A stretch of 64,000 nucleotides of DNA, taken from IMG/VR virus record IMGVR_UViG_3300047318_000369, positions 26,553 to 90,552 of that record; one strand, given 5' to 3'. Shown here piece after piece: positions 7,733-15,192 of this stretch. How positions within the stretch are numbered: the stretch's first letter is position 1; each line of letters begins with the position of its first letter. A model generated the notes under the pieces. It saw only the letters and a program-made list of their open reading frames with translations. It ran no database searches and was not told the DNA's origin. This stretch comes from a virus. Position numbers and translations under genes: made by a program.

Positions 7733-7754
7733 GTCTCCCCATCTTGCCCTACCT

Positions 7755-7847
7755 CCATGCAACCACCTAGCCGGGTTCAGGCCTTTTGACCTGCGACTGA
7801 GCGCACAAAAAGAGCGTTTGGGTTGCATGGGGCGTGTTACGCGTAAC
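7755..7847. promoter_or_regulatory. Switch region: paired CCATGCAACC/GGTTGCATGG sites and a palindrome
   Basis: CCATGCAACC (7755-7764) and its exact complement GGTTGCATGG (7821-7830) stand 56 bases apart. A perfect palindrome, GTTACGCGTAAC, follows at 7836-7847, and near 7885-7901 AGTGC...GCACT forms another inverted pair. They lie between the divergent XRE genes and are probable operators for one or both regulators. Confidence 0.55.
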
Positions 7848-7948
7848 GCCACGTGAGCGACAGATGGCCCACCGTGGGCACTAAAAAAGTGCTATCAAGG
7901 CACTCGCAAGGCTTGCCCAAAGCACTCACAGGGGCTAGCTTTTGAGGC

Positions 7949-8149
7949 GTGAGACCGCACTCCAGCGCTATCCGCTTCAGAAGGAGGGCTCTAAAAATGA
8001 GCCTGCCCACGCTCTCCGTCAAGACGGGGATCCACAAGTCGCACCTCTCCCGAGTCGAACGCGGACTCGTCGGCCTGAGCGACAAGAACATCGAGAAAGT
8101 CGCGGACGCACTGGGTGTCACCCCCAACGACATCACCCACCAGGAGTAA
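7949..8149 (+). CDS. Small XRE-family regulator (Cro-like, 66 aa)
   Basis: The GTG at 7949 is preferred because the HTH begins at once (IRFRRRALKMSLPTLSVKTG, then KSHLSRVERG). ATG 7997 would delete helix 1. It is the first gene of the rightward early operon, 2 bases before the excisionase-like gene, and divergent from the larger XRE regulator. This is the position of a Cro-type antagonist. Confidence 0.8.
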   Translation: MRPHSSAIRFRRRALKMSLPTLSVKTGIHKSHLSRVERGLVGLSDKNIEKVADALGVTPNDITHQE

Positions 8150-8151
8150 CC

Positions 8152-8415
8152 GTGGCCCCCCGCAAGCTTCCCCCGGTCCGGGAGAACCTTCCCGCACCCA
8201 GCAGTCCCGAGGGCGAGCTCTTCCACTACCAGCCCACTGAGGCTGCGCTCTGGCTCCCCTTCAGCGCTCGCCAGCTCGCCCTGAAGGCGTTCGCCCGCGA
8301 AATCCCCCACGTGAACAACGGCAACAAGATCTGGTTCTCCGGGCTCAACATCCGGGCGATCACGGAGCAGTTCACGGTCCAGCCGTTCAACAAGCCGGCC
8401 CGCGCCGCCGCATGA
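8152..8415 (+). CDS. Excisionase-like DNA-binding protein (87 aa)
   Basis: GTG 8152 follows CAGGAG. The centre, LPFSARQLALKAFAREIPHV then GNKIWFSGLNIRAI, matches the MerR-like winged-helix pattern of actinobacterial excisionases (LPFSxRxLxxxAFAREIPHxxxGxKxxFxxxDIRAI). Such proteins bend attachment-site DNA and turn the integrase toward excision. Here it lies on the induced side of the switch, opposite the integrase operon. Confidence 0.72.
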   Translation: MAPRKLPPVRENLPAPSSPEGELFHYQPTEAALWLPFSARQLALKAFAREIPHVNNGNKIWFSGLNIRAITEQFTVQPFNKPARAAA

Positions 8416-8495
8416 CCGGCAAGGAGAAGGCCGGCCACCAGAGGCGACCGGCCGAAGCGACCCACCTGAACTCACCACAAGAAAGGAGGGGCCGC

Positions 8496-9056
8496 GTGTC
8501 CAGTGTGACAGACCGCGACTTCATCACCGAGATGGCCGAGGCGGTCGAGGGTGCGATTCCCGCAGGTGACTACGTGGCGTCGATGGTTGCCGCCGACCTC
8601 GTGGAGCACCTGAGGGCGCAGGACCCGGAACTGCTGGCCGGGTGGCTGGACTTGAAGGCGGCGGTGATCCTCGCGGACGTCGTGGCCCGCAGGTCGAACA
8701 GCAAGCGGCAGGCGGCCCGGATCGGCGCCCCGCGCAGGGCGTTCGCCGAGGCGGCCCGCAGTTTCGCCGGTGGTGACGTCACGGCGTTGCACCCCTTCGC
8801 CGCCGAGTACGTGGTCGACGAGGACAACACCCGTCGGACGGTGGCGAACATGACCGCCGACGACTGCCGGTTCGTCGCCTCGAAGTACGAGGACGCGGCG
8901 CGGATCTCGAAGTTGGAGGCGGCGTTCCACCGGGCGGTCGGCAAGAAGATCGGCGGCCAGTTGGTCGGCGAGGTCTTCACAGAGGCGCAGTACCTGGAGA
9001 TGTACCGCTCCGTCACCCAGCAGGGACCGCGAGCGATGCCGCGAGCAGCGGCATGA
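8496..9056 (+). CDS. Hypothetical protein preceding the C-rich array (186 aa)
   Basis: The GTG at 8496 is chosen for the strong AAAGGAGGG site at 8483-8491; an ATG at 8412 overlapping the previous stop would add 28 residues. The product is helical and soluble, rich in Ala and Arg, with no recognised domain. It ends at the left border of the periodic C-rich array (9096-9785) and belongs to the same rightward operon as the RAMP-like gene beyond it. Confidence 0.65.
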   Translation: MSSVTDRDFITEMAEAVEGAIPAGDYVASMVAADLVEHLRAQDPELLAGWLDLKAAVILADVVARRSNSKRQAARIGAPRRAFAEAARSFAGGDVTALHPFAAEYVVDEDNTRRTVANMTADDCRFVASKYEDAARISKLEAAFHRAVGKKIGGQLVGEVFTEAQYLEMYRSVTQQGPRAMPRAAA

Positions 9057-9095
9057 CGAAGAGCACCGGCCGACACACCGCGCCTCACACCTCCT

Positions 9096-9785
9096 CGACT
9101 ATTCACGCCCAGGCGTTTCCACCCCACTCGGAACGACTTCCCGACGCCACGCGACCGCACCTCATCCCAACTCTTGCCGACTTTTCTTTTCGCCACCGCG
9201 CCAGCCTCCACACCCCATGCCGACGGATCAACCCGGGCCGTTACTTCCCGCCCCTCGTCGACTACGCGCCCCTACGCAGGGCTTCCCGCTGCCGCCCCAC
9301 CCAGCCGACTTTTCTGCCCCCTCCTGCCCCGCGCAGTTCAGCGCTACCCATGCCGACTATCCGTCGCTTCACCAACCAGCCCGCTCTGACTCGCGTCGAC
9401 GTGCCAAGCCCACCCTCACCACGCCGTACCGACTGCCCGACACGAGGCCCGGCCACCCACCCCATCCCGTGCCGACTTCCCAATCCGGCTCGTCGCCGCA
9501 CAGTCCGAGCCAAGCCCTCCGACACCCCCGCCCCGGCCTGGACCAGCCACCCCGGCCCAGCTCCGACCGACTACCCGGTCCGGCTCGCCACCTCGCCACA
9601 CATCACGACTCGCTCCAACCGACATGCCATCTCGATCCGCCTCGACCCGAGCCCGCCCGCAACGACTGCTCTTCCCGTCTCGCCTCGGCGCCCACCGTCC
9701 CATGACGACTTGCCAACCCTCCGCAGGCCAGGCCTAGCCGACTACCCATTCCAACTCAGCCCACTCCGCCGCAGCCCACACGACC
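9096..9785 (+). repeat. C-rich periodic array: CGACT element about every 43 bases (17 units)
   Basis: CGACT, usually within GCCGACTNYCC, occurs at 9096, 9134, 9178, 9259, 9306, 9354, 9430, 9473, 9568, 9606, 9663, 9706 and 9739, with one-base variants at 9221, 9397, 9519 and 9781. Intervals are 33-57 bases, mean about 43. Three 60-base lines counted by hand had 28-30 C and only 11 G each, so a rightward RNA would be C-rich and largely unstructured. Elements fall in all three reading frames, which argues for selection on nucleotides, not protein. The next gene encodes a RAMP-like RNA-binding fold. It is not a classical CRISPR: the repeats are too short and degenerate. Confidence 0.7.
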
Positions 9786-9813
9786 GCCCAGGTCACCGAA
9801 AGGAACTCACCAC

Positions 9814-10485
9814 ATGACCAGCATCTTCGCCAGCTTCACCGACAAGGCGTGGCCCCACCGCTTCCACGGCACCATCCGCGTGAAGAACATCGCAGGCGGC
9901 ACGCCGACTGACCCGAAGGTCGCCGAGGGCTGGCTGCGAACCAAACTCGCCGACAAGGACGACCTGATCCGCGAGATGGTCGCCCAGACCATGGTCGACC
10001 GAGGCGTCACCGCCGACGAGGCCGCGAAGCTCGTCGACACCAACAAGCACCTCAACGGCTTCCGTCGCGACGAGGACGGCTTGTACATCGAAGGCCGCCA
10101 GTTGAAGGCCGCGATCAAGGAAGCCGCGTCCGTCGCCCGCTCCGTCGACAAGCTGAAGTCCCGCTGGGGCTCCACCAACAAGGGCGTCCAAGGCTTCGTC
10201 GCCGAACACATCATGGTCGTCGAGGACAAGCTCCACCTCGGCGTCACCGAGCCCACCGGCGTCCTCCAGTCCTTCCCGAAGAACCCGCGCACCGGCCAAA
10301 CCGGTATCCAGTACACGGAGTTCATCGAGACCGCCGAGTTCGACTTCACGGTCATCTCCGACTACGCGTTCACCGACGAAGAGTGGGCCATGCTCTGGCT
10401 CACCGGCGAACAGCAGGGCGTCGGCGCTTCCCGCTCGCAGGGCTTCGGCAGGTACGAGGTCATCAAGTGGGAGGCCACCGCATGA
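9814..10485 (+). CDS. RAMP-superfamily (Cas7-like) protein next to the periodic array
   Basis: ATG 9814 behind AAAGGA; 223 residues. The C-terminus carries GVGASRSQGFG (residues 202-212), an exact fit to the RAMP glycine-rich loop GhGxxxxxGhG, followed by a beta strand. Residues 89-106 (LYIEGRQLKAAIKEAA) resemble the IPGSSLKGALR segment of Csm3/Cmr4-type proteins, and 170-181 (FIETAEFDFTVI) the strand before the loop. RAMP proteins bind single-stranded RNA, often as filaments. No Cas10, Cas6 or Cas1/2 is in the window. It heads a coupled operon (ATGA with the next gene) directly after the array. RAMP fold likely; role unknown. Confidence 0.7.
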   Translation: MTSIFASFTDKAWPHRFHGTIRVKNIAGGTPTDPKVAEGWLRTKLADKDDLIREMVAQTMVDRGVTADEAAKLVDTNKHLNGFRRDEDGLYIEGRQLKAAIKEAASVARSVDKLKSRWGSTNKGVQGFVAEHIMVVEDKLHLGVTEPTGVLQSFPKNPRTGQTGIQYTEFIETAEFDFTVISDYAFTDEEWAMLWLTGEQQGVGASRSQGFGRYEVIKWEATA

Positions 10486-10721
10486 GCGACCAGACCCCCG
10501 CGTCGGACGACACCACCGCCGTGATCAAGCACCTGTGTGCCGAGCTCGGCATCAACACCATCCCCTATACGGACGAGGCGGGTGTCTCGCACGTCGAGAT
10601 CGACGTGATTCACGTGGCCAGCCTGATCGAGGCCGGCACTCTCGCCGCCCGCGCCGAAGACCACCCGCCGTTCGTGGAGTTCGCCCGCCGCCTCGGCATC
10701 ACGCTCGGTGGTGCGGCATGA
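10482..10721 (+). CDS. Small hypothetical protein (79 aa)
   Basis: ATG 10482 overlaps the stop of the RAMP-like gene (ATGA). The acidic 79-residue protein has a single Cys and no known motif; its end (FVEFARRLGITLGGAA) is helical. Translational coupling to the RAMP gene on one side and the 10718 gene on the other suggests a shared function. Confidence 0.65.
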   Translation: MSDQTPASDDTTAVIKHLCAELGINTIPYTDEAGVSHVEIDVIHVASLIEAGTLAARAEDHPPFVEFARRLGITLGGAA

Positions 10722-11149
10722 GCGACACCCAGATGACGCCGGAGCGCATCGCCGAGATCAAGGACTTGCTCAAGTACGAGTCCTCCATCGCCTTCTACAG
10801 CAGCCGGGCGAAGGAGTCGATGCTCCTGCTCGTCGAGGAGGCCGAGGAGGCTGCACGTCTCCGCAAGCAGGCGGCGATCGTCGAGAAGTTCGTGGCCGAC
10901 CGCGCCGACTACATCACCGCGATCCGTAACTGCCACCCCGACAACGGCCACGACTACGACCGCTGGCAGGGGCACGCCGAATCCCGACGGCAGCTCGCCG
11001 AGCAGCTCGGCCTGCCCGTCGCATGGCCCGCCAAGGAGGCTCCCGCGCCGCAGCACTACGACAAGACGCCGGACCCGCTGGACGGATGCCACTGGTGCGC
11101 GTGCGGCAACCCCTGGCCCTGCGAGCACGCCAAGGCGGTGACGGTATGA
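10718..11149 (+). CDS. Hypothetical protein with C-terminal Cys/His cluster (143 aa)
   Basis: Starts at ATG 10718 inside the previous stop. Residues about 1-65 form a long helix or coiled coil (ERIAEIKDLLKYE...EEAEEAARLRKQA). The end, GCHWCACGNPWPCEHA, is a likely zinc site. Third gene of the RAMP-led operon. Function unknown. Confidence 0.68.
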   Translation: MSDTQMTPERIAEIKDLLKYESSIAFYSSRAKESMLLLVEEAEEAARLRKQAAIVEKFVADRADYITAIRNCHPDNGHDYDRWQGHAESRRQLAEQLGLPVAWPAKEAPAPQHYDKTPDPLDGCHWCACGNPWPCEHAKAVTV

Positions 11150-11457
11150 CCGCCATCATCTCGGCCGAGGTCGTTGCGAAGCTCCGCGCGCTGCGCAAGA
11201 TCCGGAAGGTCTCGGCGCAGCAGCTATCCGACCGGATGGCGGAACTCGGTTACCCGGTCGCGCGCACGGTGATCGCCAATCTGGAGAATGGCCGCCGCGC
11301 CGAGGTCTCTATCGACCACGTAGTCATCGCGGCGCAGGCGCTCGACACGACAGTCGAGGCCCTCCTTACCGAGCCGGTTCGCTGCCCGTCTTGCAAGGGT
11401 GAGCCGCCCGCCGGGTTCACCTGCAACACCTGCGGCCAGGGCGGTGAGGCCGCATGA
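11146..11457 (+). CDS. XRE HTH protein with C-terminal zinc ribbon (103 aa)
   Basis: ATG 11146, coupled by ATGA. Residues about 10-65 form an XRE HTH (LRALRKIRKVSAQQLSDRMA then ARTVIANLENGRR). The tail CPSCKGEPPAGFTCNTCG is a four-Cys zinc ribbon. The same architecture occurs at 32077-32406, so this is an element family. Probably a regulator; target unknown. Confidence 0.78.
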   Translation: MTAIISAEVVAKLRALRKIRKVSAQQLSDRMAELGYPVARTVIANLENGRRAEVSIDHVVIAAQALDTTVEALLTEPVRCPSCKGEPPAGFTCNTCGQGGEAA

Positions 11458-11924
11458 ACGCCGAGACCTTCAACGCCCTGCACCCGGTCGGCACTCCGGT
11501 GCTCGCCTACCCCGGCGCCCGGCCGCATGGCGGCCCGAGTGACGAGATGCTGATCACCCGCACCCGTACCGAGGCCCTGCACTCCGCCAGCGGCGACGGC
11601 GTCGTCTGGGTCGACGGCCACGGCGCCTACATCGCCCTCACCCACGTCGACCCGGTCACCGAGGAGGAGTGGCAGCAGGCGCGGATCGACCGCGATGCGA
11701 CCACGGCGGCCCGGCGCGCCTCTCTCCTCGACGCCATCCGCGCCTACCCGGGCGGTGGTTGGACGCCGGACCGTGCGGCCTTCGCTGCGAAGCGGGCCGG
11801 ATTCGGCTGGGCCGGTACGCGCACAGCGACCGCCGACCTTGAAGCCCTGGTCGCCGAGGGGCACCTGACGCCGGTCACCAAGGTGGTCATCAGCCACTAC
11901 GACCTGACGGCGGCCACGTCATGA
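11454..11924 (+). CDS. Hypothetical protein (156 aa) with beta-rich N-terminal domain
   Basis: ATG 11454 overlaps the preceding stop. The first 70 residues (FNALHPVGTPVLAYPGAR ... VVWVDGHGAYIALTHVD) look like a compact beta domain often seen in actinobacterial mobile elements; the second half is helical and could form a winged helix (GWTPDRAAFAAKRAG...LEALVAEGHL). Function unknown. Confidence 0.65.
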   Translation: MNAETFNALHPVGTPVLAYPGARPHGGPSDEMLITRTRTEALHSASGDGVVWVDGHGAYIALTHVDPVTEEEWQQARIDRDATTAARRASLLDAIRAYPGGGWTPDRAAFAAKRAGFGWAGTRTATADLEALVAEGHLTPVTKVVISHYDLTAATS

Positions 11925-12175
11925 CCCGCCCGATCGAAGACCTCGACGCCCCGCCGACGCTGCGCGACCGGATGGCCGCCCTGGTGGCCCGGCAGAAGGT
12001 CGACGCCTCAGCCGAGCGCCTCCGTCTGCTGCTGGCCGACCCGCAGGCCGGTGTTCACGGCCAGCACGCCACATCCGGTGAGGGCGCCGAAATGCGGCAT
12101 CTGCTCTACGACGCCGACTCCGACGCCAGCGTCCCCGCCTTCCCCTACCCGACCGCCCAGGAGGCGTCGAAGTGA
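11921..12175 (+). CDS. Small hypothetical protein (84 aa)
   Basis: ATG 11921, coupled to the previous gene by ATGA. Helical N-terminal half (LRDRMAALVARQKVDASAER), then an acidic, probably unstructured tail. No known motif. Confidence 0.6.
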   Translation: MTRPIEDLDAPPTLRDRMAALVARQKVDASAERLRLLLADPQAGVHGQHATSGEGAEMRHLLYDADSDASVPAFPYPTAQEASK

Positions 12176-12381
12176 CTGCGATCTCGCTCCTCTCCATCAA
12201 GGTCGACTCACCGCCCGAGCAGCTCAGCCTCGACCCCGAGTACGGGCTGCTGCTGCGCCTCGAAGTCGGCGTCCACCTCAACCTGTCGGACGCGTCGGAA
12301 GCGACCTGCCGCACCATGGCCCGGCTCCTCATGCAGGCCGCCCGCATCAAGGCCAGCCAGACGCTGAAGCAGGTGGCCTGA
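12172..12381 (+). CDS. Small hypothetical protein (69 aa)
   Basis: GTG 12172 overlaps the previous stop (GTGA). Two beta strands around residues 5-35 are followed by a helix (SEATCRTMARLLMQAARIKA). No known family. Confidence 0.58.
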   Translation: MTAISLLSIKVDSPPEQLSLDPEYGLLLRLEVGVHLNLSDASEATCRTMARLLMQAARIKASQTLKQVA

Positions 12382-12382
12382 C

Positions 12383-12574
12383 ATGGCGACCGCCGTGGAC
12401 CCCCGCCCGCTGGCCGACCTGGAGATGGACGCCCTCGTCCGCGTCGAGCAGGAGATGGAGCGCCGCGCGCACGGCGTCCGGCCGTGGTCGATCGCCGACT
12501 ACCTCGACCAGAACGCCGCCGAACACGCACGGTTCGAAGTCGCACGCCGGGTCCGGCTCGGGCGGGTGGCGTGA
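12383..12574 (+). CDS. Small hypothetical helical protein (63 aa)
   Basis: ATG 12383, one base after the previous stop. Charged, helical, with LADLEMDALVRVEQEMERR. Its stop overlaps the next ATG (TGATG). Function unknown. Confidence 0.58.
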   Translation: MATAVDPRPLADLEMDALVRVEQEMERRAHGVRPWSIADYLDQNAAEHARFEVARRVRLGRVA

Positions 12575-12771
12575 TGACCGCTTCCCTTGACGCGATCCTC
12601 GCCGCCTCCTCAGAGACGGGCGCCGTGGTCACGATCCCCGGCCTCCTCCACTGGCTCGGCCGTGAAGCCAGCACCCCCGACCCCGACTTCACGGCCTCGA
12701 TCGAGAGCGGATTGACCGAGGGCTATGAGGCCTACTGCGAGCGCATCAGCCGGACGGAGGCGACGTCATGA
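12574..12771 (+). CDS. Small acidic hypothetical protein (65 aa)
   Basis: ATG 12574 overlaps the previous stop. The short acidic protein (LDAILAASSETGAVVTIPGL ...) has no Cys and no membrane segment. Part of a run of coupled small genes. Confidence 0.55.
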   Translation: MTASLDAILAASSETGAVVTIPGLLHWLGREASTPDPDFTASIESGLTEGYEAYCERISRTEATS

Positions 12772-13019
12772 GCGGCCGGGAACTGGACCAGTACGTGCTG
12801 GCCGTCGGCGCCCCCACCGCCCGGCAAACCCGTGCCGCAGCCGTGCACGTCGCGGACCGGATCGCCGCCGAGCACCCGCACCCGCTCGACGACGTCATGC
12901 CGAAGCTCGCCGGCAGGCAGCTCGCCAAGGACCCGGCCATCGCCGCCGGGGTGCTCGAACTCCTCGACGTGCTCGGGCTCATCACCACACGGCGGCAACC
13001 GGAAGGGGCCGAGTCGTGA
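12768..13019 (+). CDS. Small helical protein, possible winged helix (83 aa)
   Basis: ATG 12768, ATGA-coupled. Alternating helices (RQTRAAAVHVADRIAAEH ... AGVLELLDVLGLITTRR) resemble a small winged-helix unit, but the match is weak. Function unknown. Confidence 0.58.
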   Translation: MSGRELDQYVLAVGAPTARQTRAAAVHVADRIAAEHPHPLDDVMPKLAGRQLAKDPAIAAGVLELLDVLGLITTRRQPEGAES

Positions 13020-13132
13020 CCTCCGCCTTCCTCGCATGCGTCATCGCCGCCCTGCTGTGGGCCGCCGCCTACGACGCCTGCCGCAACAACGACCAACGCA
13101 TTGCCGCCGAGAACGACGAGGAGCAGCAGTGA
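13016..13132 (+). CDS. Tiny membrane protein (38 aa)
   Basis: GTG 13016 overlaps the previous stop and the stop overlaps the next GTG, so it fits the coupled operon exactly. One hydrophobic helix (FLACVIAALLWAAAYDA) is followed by a short charged tail. Confidence 0.55.
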   Translation: MTSAFLACVIAALLWAAAYDACRNNDQRIAAENDEEQQ

Positions 13133-13578
13133 CCCTCACCGACCTGATCCCTTCCCTGACCGGCAAGCCGAGGCCCCGCAAGGCGAACCGCATCGAGGCC
13201 AGGCTGCGCAAGGCCCAACTCCACCTGGCTGCCGTCCGCGAGGACAACGCCAAACTCCTCGACCGGCAGACCGCCGCCGACGACTTCTTCGCGATCCTCA
13301 TGCACGACGTCGTCACCACCAACGCCGCGCTCGGCCTGGAACAGCAGTTGCGCGCCGAAGCCGAAATCGACCGCGACGAGTGGCGGGACGAAGCGCTCGC
13401 CCTGCATGCCCGGTTCAGTGCGCAGATCGCCGCCGAGGCCAACGCAACCGCGGTCGACGTGCCGCCCCTGAAGCGCATCGGCTGCGACGACGACACCGCA
13501 TCCGTCGACGTCACCACGCTCTGGGAAGCCGCCGAAGCGGGCCTGCTGCCCGGCTGCGGTCCAGGGCGCCTCACCTGA
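13129..13578 (+). CDS. Coiled-coil hypothetical protein (149 aa)
   Basis: GTG 13129, coupled. Residues about 20-110 have a heptad-like charged pattern typical of a coiled coil (IEARLRKAQLHLAAVREDNA ... LRAEAEIDRDEWRDEALAL). Last of the coupled run; a stem-loop follows at 13633-13657. Function unknown. Confidence 0.6.
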   Translation: MTLTDLIPSLTGKPRPRKANRIEARLRKAQLHLAAVREDNAKLLDRQTAADDFFAILMHDVVTTNAALGLEQQLRAEAEIDRDEWRDEALALHARFSAQIAAEANATAVDVPPLKRIGCDDDTASVDVTTLWEAAEAGLLPGCGPGRLT

Positions 13579-13632
13579 ACCCGCCGGCGCGGGCGATGAC
13601 TCGCTCTCGCCTCGCTGGCGCCCAAGAAGAAA

Positions 13633-13657
13633 CCCCGCACGCGGCTGGCATGCGGGG
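13633..13657 (+). terminator. Intergenic stem-loop before the 13688 gene
   Basis: CCCCGCA (13633-13639) pairs with TGCGGGG (13651-13657) over an 11-base loop, 30 bases upstream of the next start. With no clear promoter after it, it may be a leaky terminator or an mRNA processing site. Confidence 0.5.
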
Positions 13658-13687
13658 GCCCACCACCAGCATCTCAGAAGGAATCCG

Positions 13688-14485
13688 ATGCCCCAGATCA
13701 GCTTCCCCCTCGACAAGGCGCACCAGGCGCTCGACGAGTTCCTGACCGGCGAGGACGCCGTCGACCACCTCGGCAACCGGTACAGCCGCCACATCTACGA
13801 CGACAAGGAGAACGGCGTCGCCGTCATCCTCAGCGACGAGGAGTACCGCACCTACCTGACCGGCTACCAGGCCTGGCAGGACTCGCAGGAGCCCACCGAC
13901 TCCCCGGACCTTGAGCCCGGCTACCGGCCCTACGTCCACTCGCCCGAGGCGACCGTCAACCGGCTCCTGCCGCATGAGCCGCTCCACGCGCCCCTCGCCC
14001 ACGCCATCTACAAGAAGGACTACGACGAGCTGGAGCAGCGCGACCAGGACTTCATCGTCGGCGTCGCCATCAACTGCCTGCTCCGCACCACCCTCGACCC
14101 CGACACCCAGGGCGCCGTACCGATCCTCATGCTCAGCCACAACGGCGACGACCCCGAGTCCCGCACGTTCTGGCAGCTCGCCTACAAGACCGACGTCGAC
14201 GGTCTGTTCCTGCGCGCCACCGGCAACGGCTTCTTCGGCGACGAGTGGGCCATCGTCACCGGCTCCGGATTGCGCCTCGCCAAGGGCTGGTGGTCGAAGG
14301 ACGACGCGGCCCGCGCCGCTGCTGCGATCGCACGGGTCCTGCCCTACATCGACTGGATGTCCGCGGACGCCGCGAACTTCACCGACAAGTCGAAGGCGGC
14401 ACTGAAGGCGACGATCCGCCGCTACCACTTCGCTGGCCTCCGCGAGGACGCGCCGGAGCCCGAGCCGCTCACGGCCGAAGTCTGA
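13688..14485 (+). CDS. Hypothetical protein (265 aa)
   Basis: ATG 13688 after AGAAGGA. Soluble, acidic protein of 265 residues with mixed helix and strand and no recognised motif. Directly upstream of genes leading to the exonuclease/ATPase pair, so it may belong to the DNA-recombination block. Unrecognised. Confidence 0.65.
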   Translation: MPQISFPLDKAHQALDEFLTGEDAVDHLGNRYSRHIYDDKENGVAVILSDEEYRTYLTGYQAWQDSQEPTDSPDLEPGYRPYVHSPEATVNRLLPHEPLHAPLAHAIYKKDYDELEQRDQDFIVGVAINCLLRTTLDPDTQGAVPILMLSHNGDDPESRTFWQLAYKTDVDGLFLRATGNGFFGDEWAIVTGSGLRLAKGWWSKDDAARAAAAIARVLPYIDWMSADAANFTDKSKAALKATIRRYHFAGLREDAPEPEPLTAEV

Positions 14486-14497
14486 GGAGGGACCGCC

Positions 14498-14839
14498 ATG
14501 TCATCCACCACCCACGAAGTCCGCGCCAGCCAGACGGATGCCCCGGTCCTCGTCCAGGCCATCGAGCCCGTGCCCGGCCTGTTCGTGTACGAGCAGCCCG
14601 AGGAACTCCGCAGGCCTCTCGACGACTGGTATCCGTGGCGCCTCGGCCACCACTCCGGGCTGATCGTCGCCGCCGCCATGTATGAGGACGACGCCATCCG
14701 CGGCGCACAGAAGATCGCCGACCGGGCCGACTGGACGCAGGACGTCGAGGAGTTGCGGACCGCGATCGACGCCGACGGCCTGTACACGGACCTCAGCTGG
14801 TCCTCCTGCGAGCACCCCACACTCGCCCGCCTCATCTGA
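14498..14839 (+). CDS. Hypothetical protein (113 aa)
   Basis: ATG 14498 with a GAGGAGG site, 12 bases after the previous gene. Acidic and soluble; a central helix (GLIVAAAMYEDDAIRGAQKI) is the clearest element. No known family. Followed by a strong stem-loop. Confidence 0.62.
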   Translation: MSSTTHEVRASQTDAPVLVQAIEPVPGLFVYEQPEELRRPLDDWYPWRLGHHSGLIVAAAMYEDDAIRGAQKIADRADWTQDVEELRTAIDADGLYTDLSWSSCEHPTLARLI

Positions 14840-14890
14840 CCAACAACCCCACAGCCGCGGCGCGTTGAGCCCCCACTCCGCGCCGCACCA

Positions 14891-14935
14891 GGGCAGCTCG
14901 CCCCGCACCACCCCCCTGGTCGGGGCGAGCTGCCC
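14891..14935 (+). terminator. Perfect 15-bp stem-loop
   Basis: GGGCAGCTCGCCCCG (14891-14905) is exactly complementary to 14921-14935, with a 15-base loop. It lies 29 bases upstream of the next start codon, so it is either a terminator with read-through or a leader structure. Confidence 0.68.
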
Positions 14936-14964
14936 GCCCATTACGACACCCGAAAGCGAGTCCC

Positions 14965-15192
14965 ATGAGCACCGAAAGCACCACAAAGCCTGTCACGCCA
15001 CTGCGGTGCACCCGCTGCGGCGACGAGGACGGGCCGTTCACCGCCGACGGCCTGTGCGAGGAGTGCGACCCCGAGGCGCGGCTGCTGTCCGCACTGGAAG
15101 ACGGCGGCTGGCTGGGGGACAACGCCCGCCGGCTCATCGACGCCTACGCGGCAGTTGTCGTCCACCGGGCGCGGGCGGGGGCTGCGCGATGA
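14965..15192 (+). CDS. Small zinc-ribbon protein (75 aa)
   Basis: ATG 14965. CTRCGDEDGPFTADGLCEEC is a four-Cys zinc site near the N-terminus, followed by a helical tail. Its stop overlaps the ATG of the HNH gene; before that insertion it probably overlapped the exonuclease start instead. Confidence 0.65.
   Translation: MSTESTTKPVTPLRCTRCGDEDGPFTADGLCEECDPEARLLSALEDGGWLGDNARRLIDAYAAVVVHRARAGAAR

Noticed and set aside
9096-9785. Classical CRISPR array
   Set aside because: The shared element is only about 5-11 bases and degenerate, with interval lengths varying from 33 to 57; CRISPR repeats are longer and near-identical. No adaptation genes are present.
9053-9817. A 254-residue Pro/Arg-rich open frame spanning the C-rich array, with start and stop both in ATGA overlaps
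   Set aside because: G-poor, C-rich DNA rarely contains stop codons, other frames also stay open for long stretches, and the repeated CGACT element falls in all three frames, so the conserved unit is at DNA/RNA level. Product composition is unlike that of neighbours.
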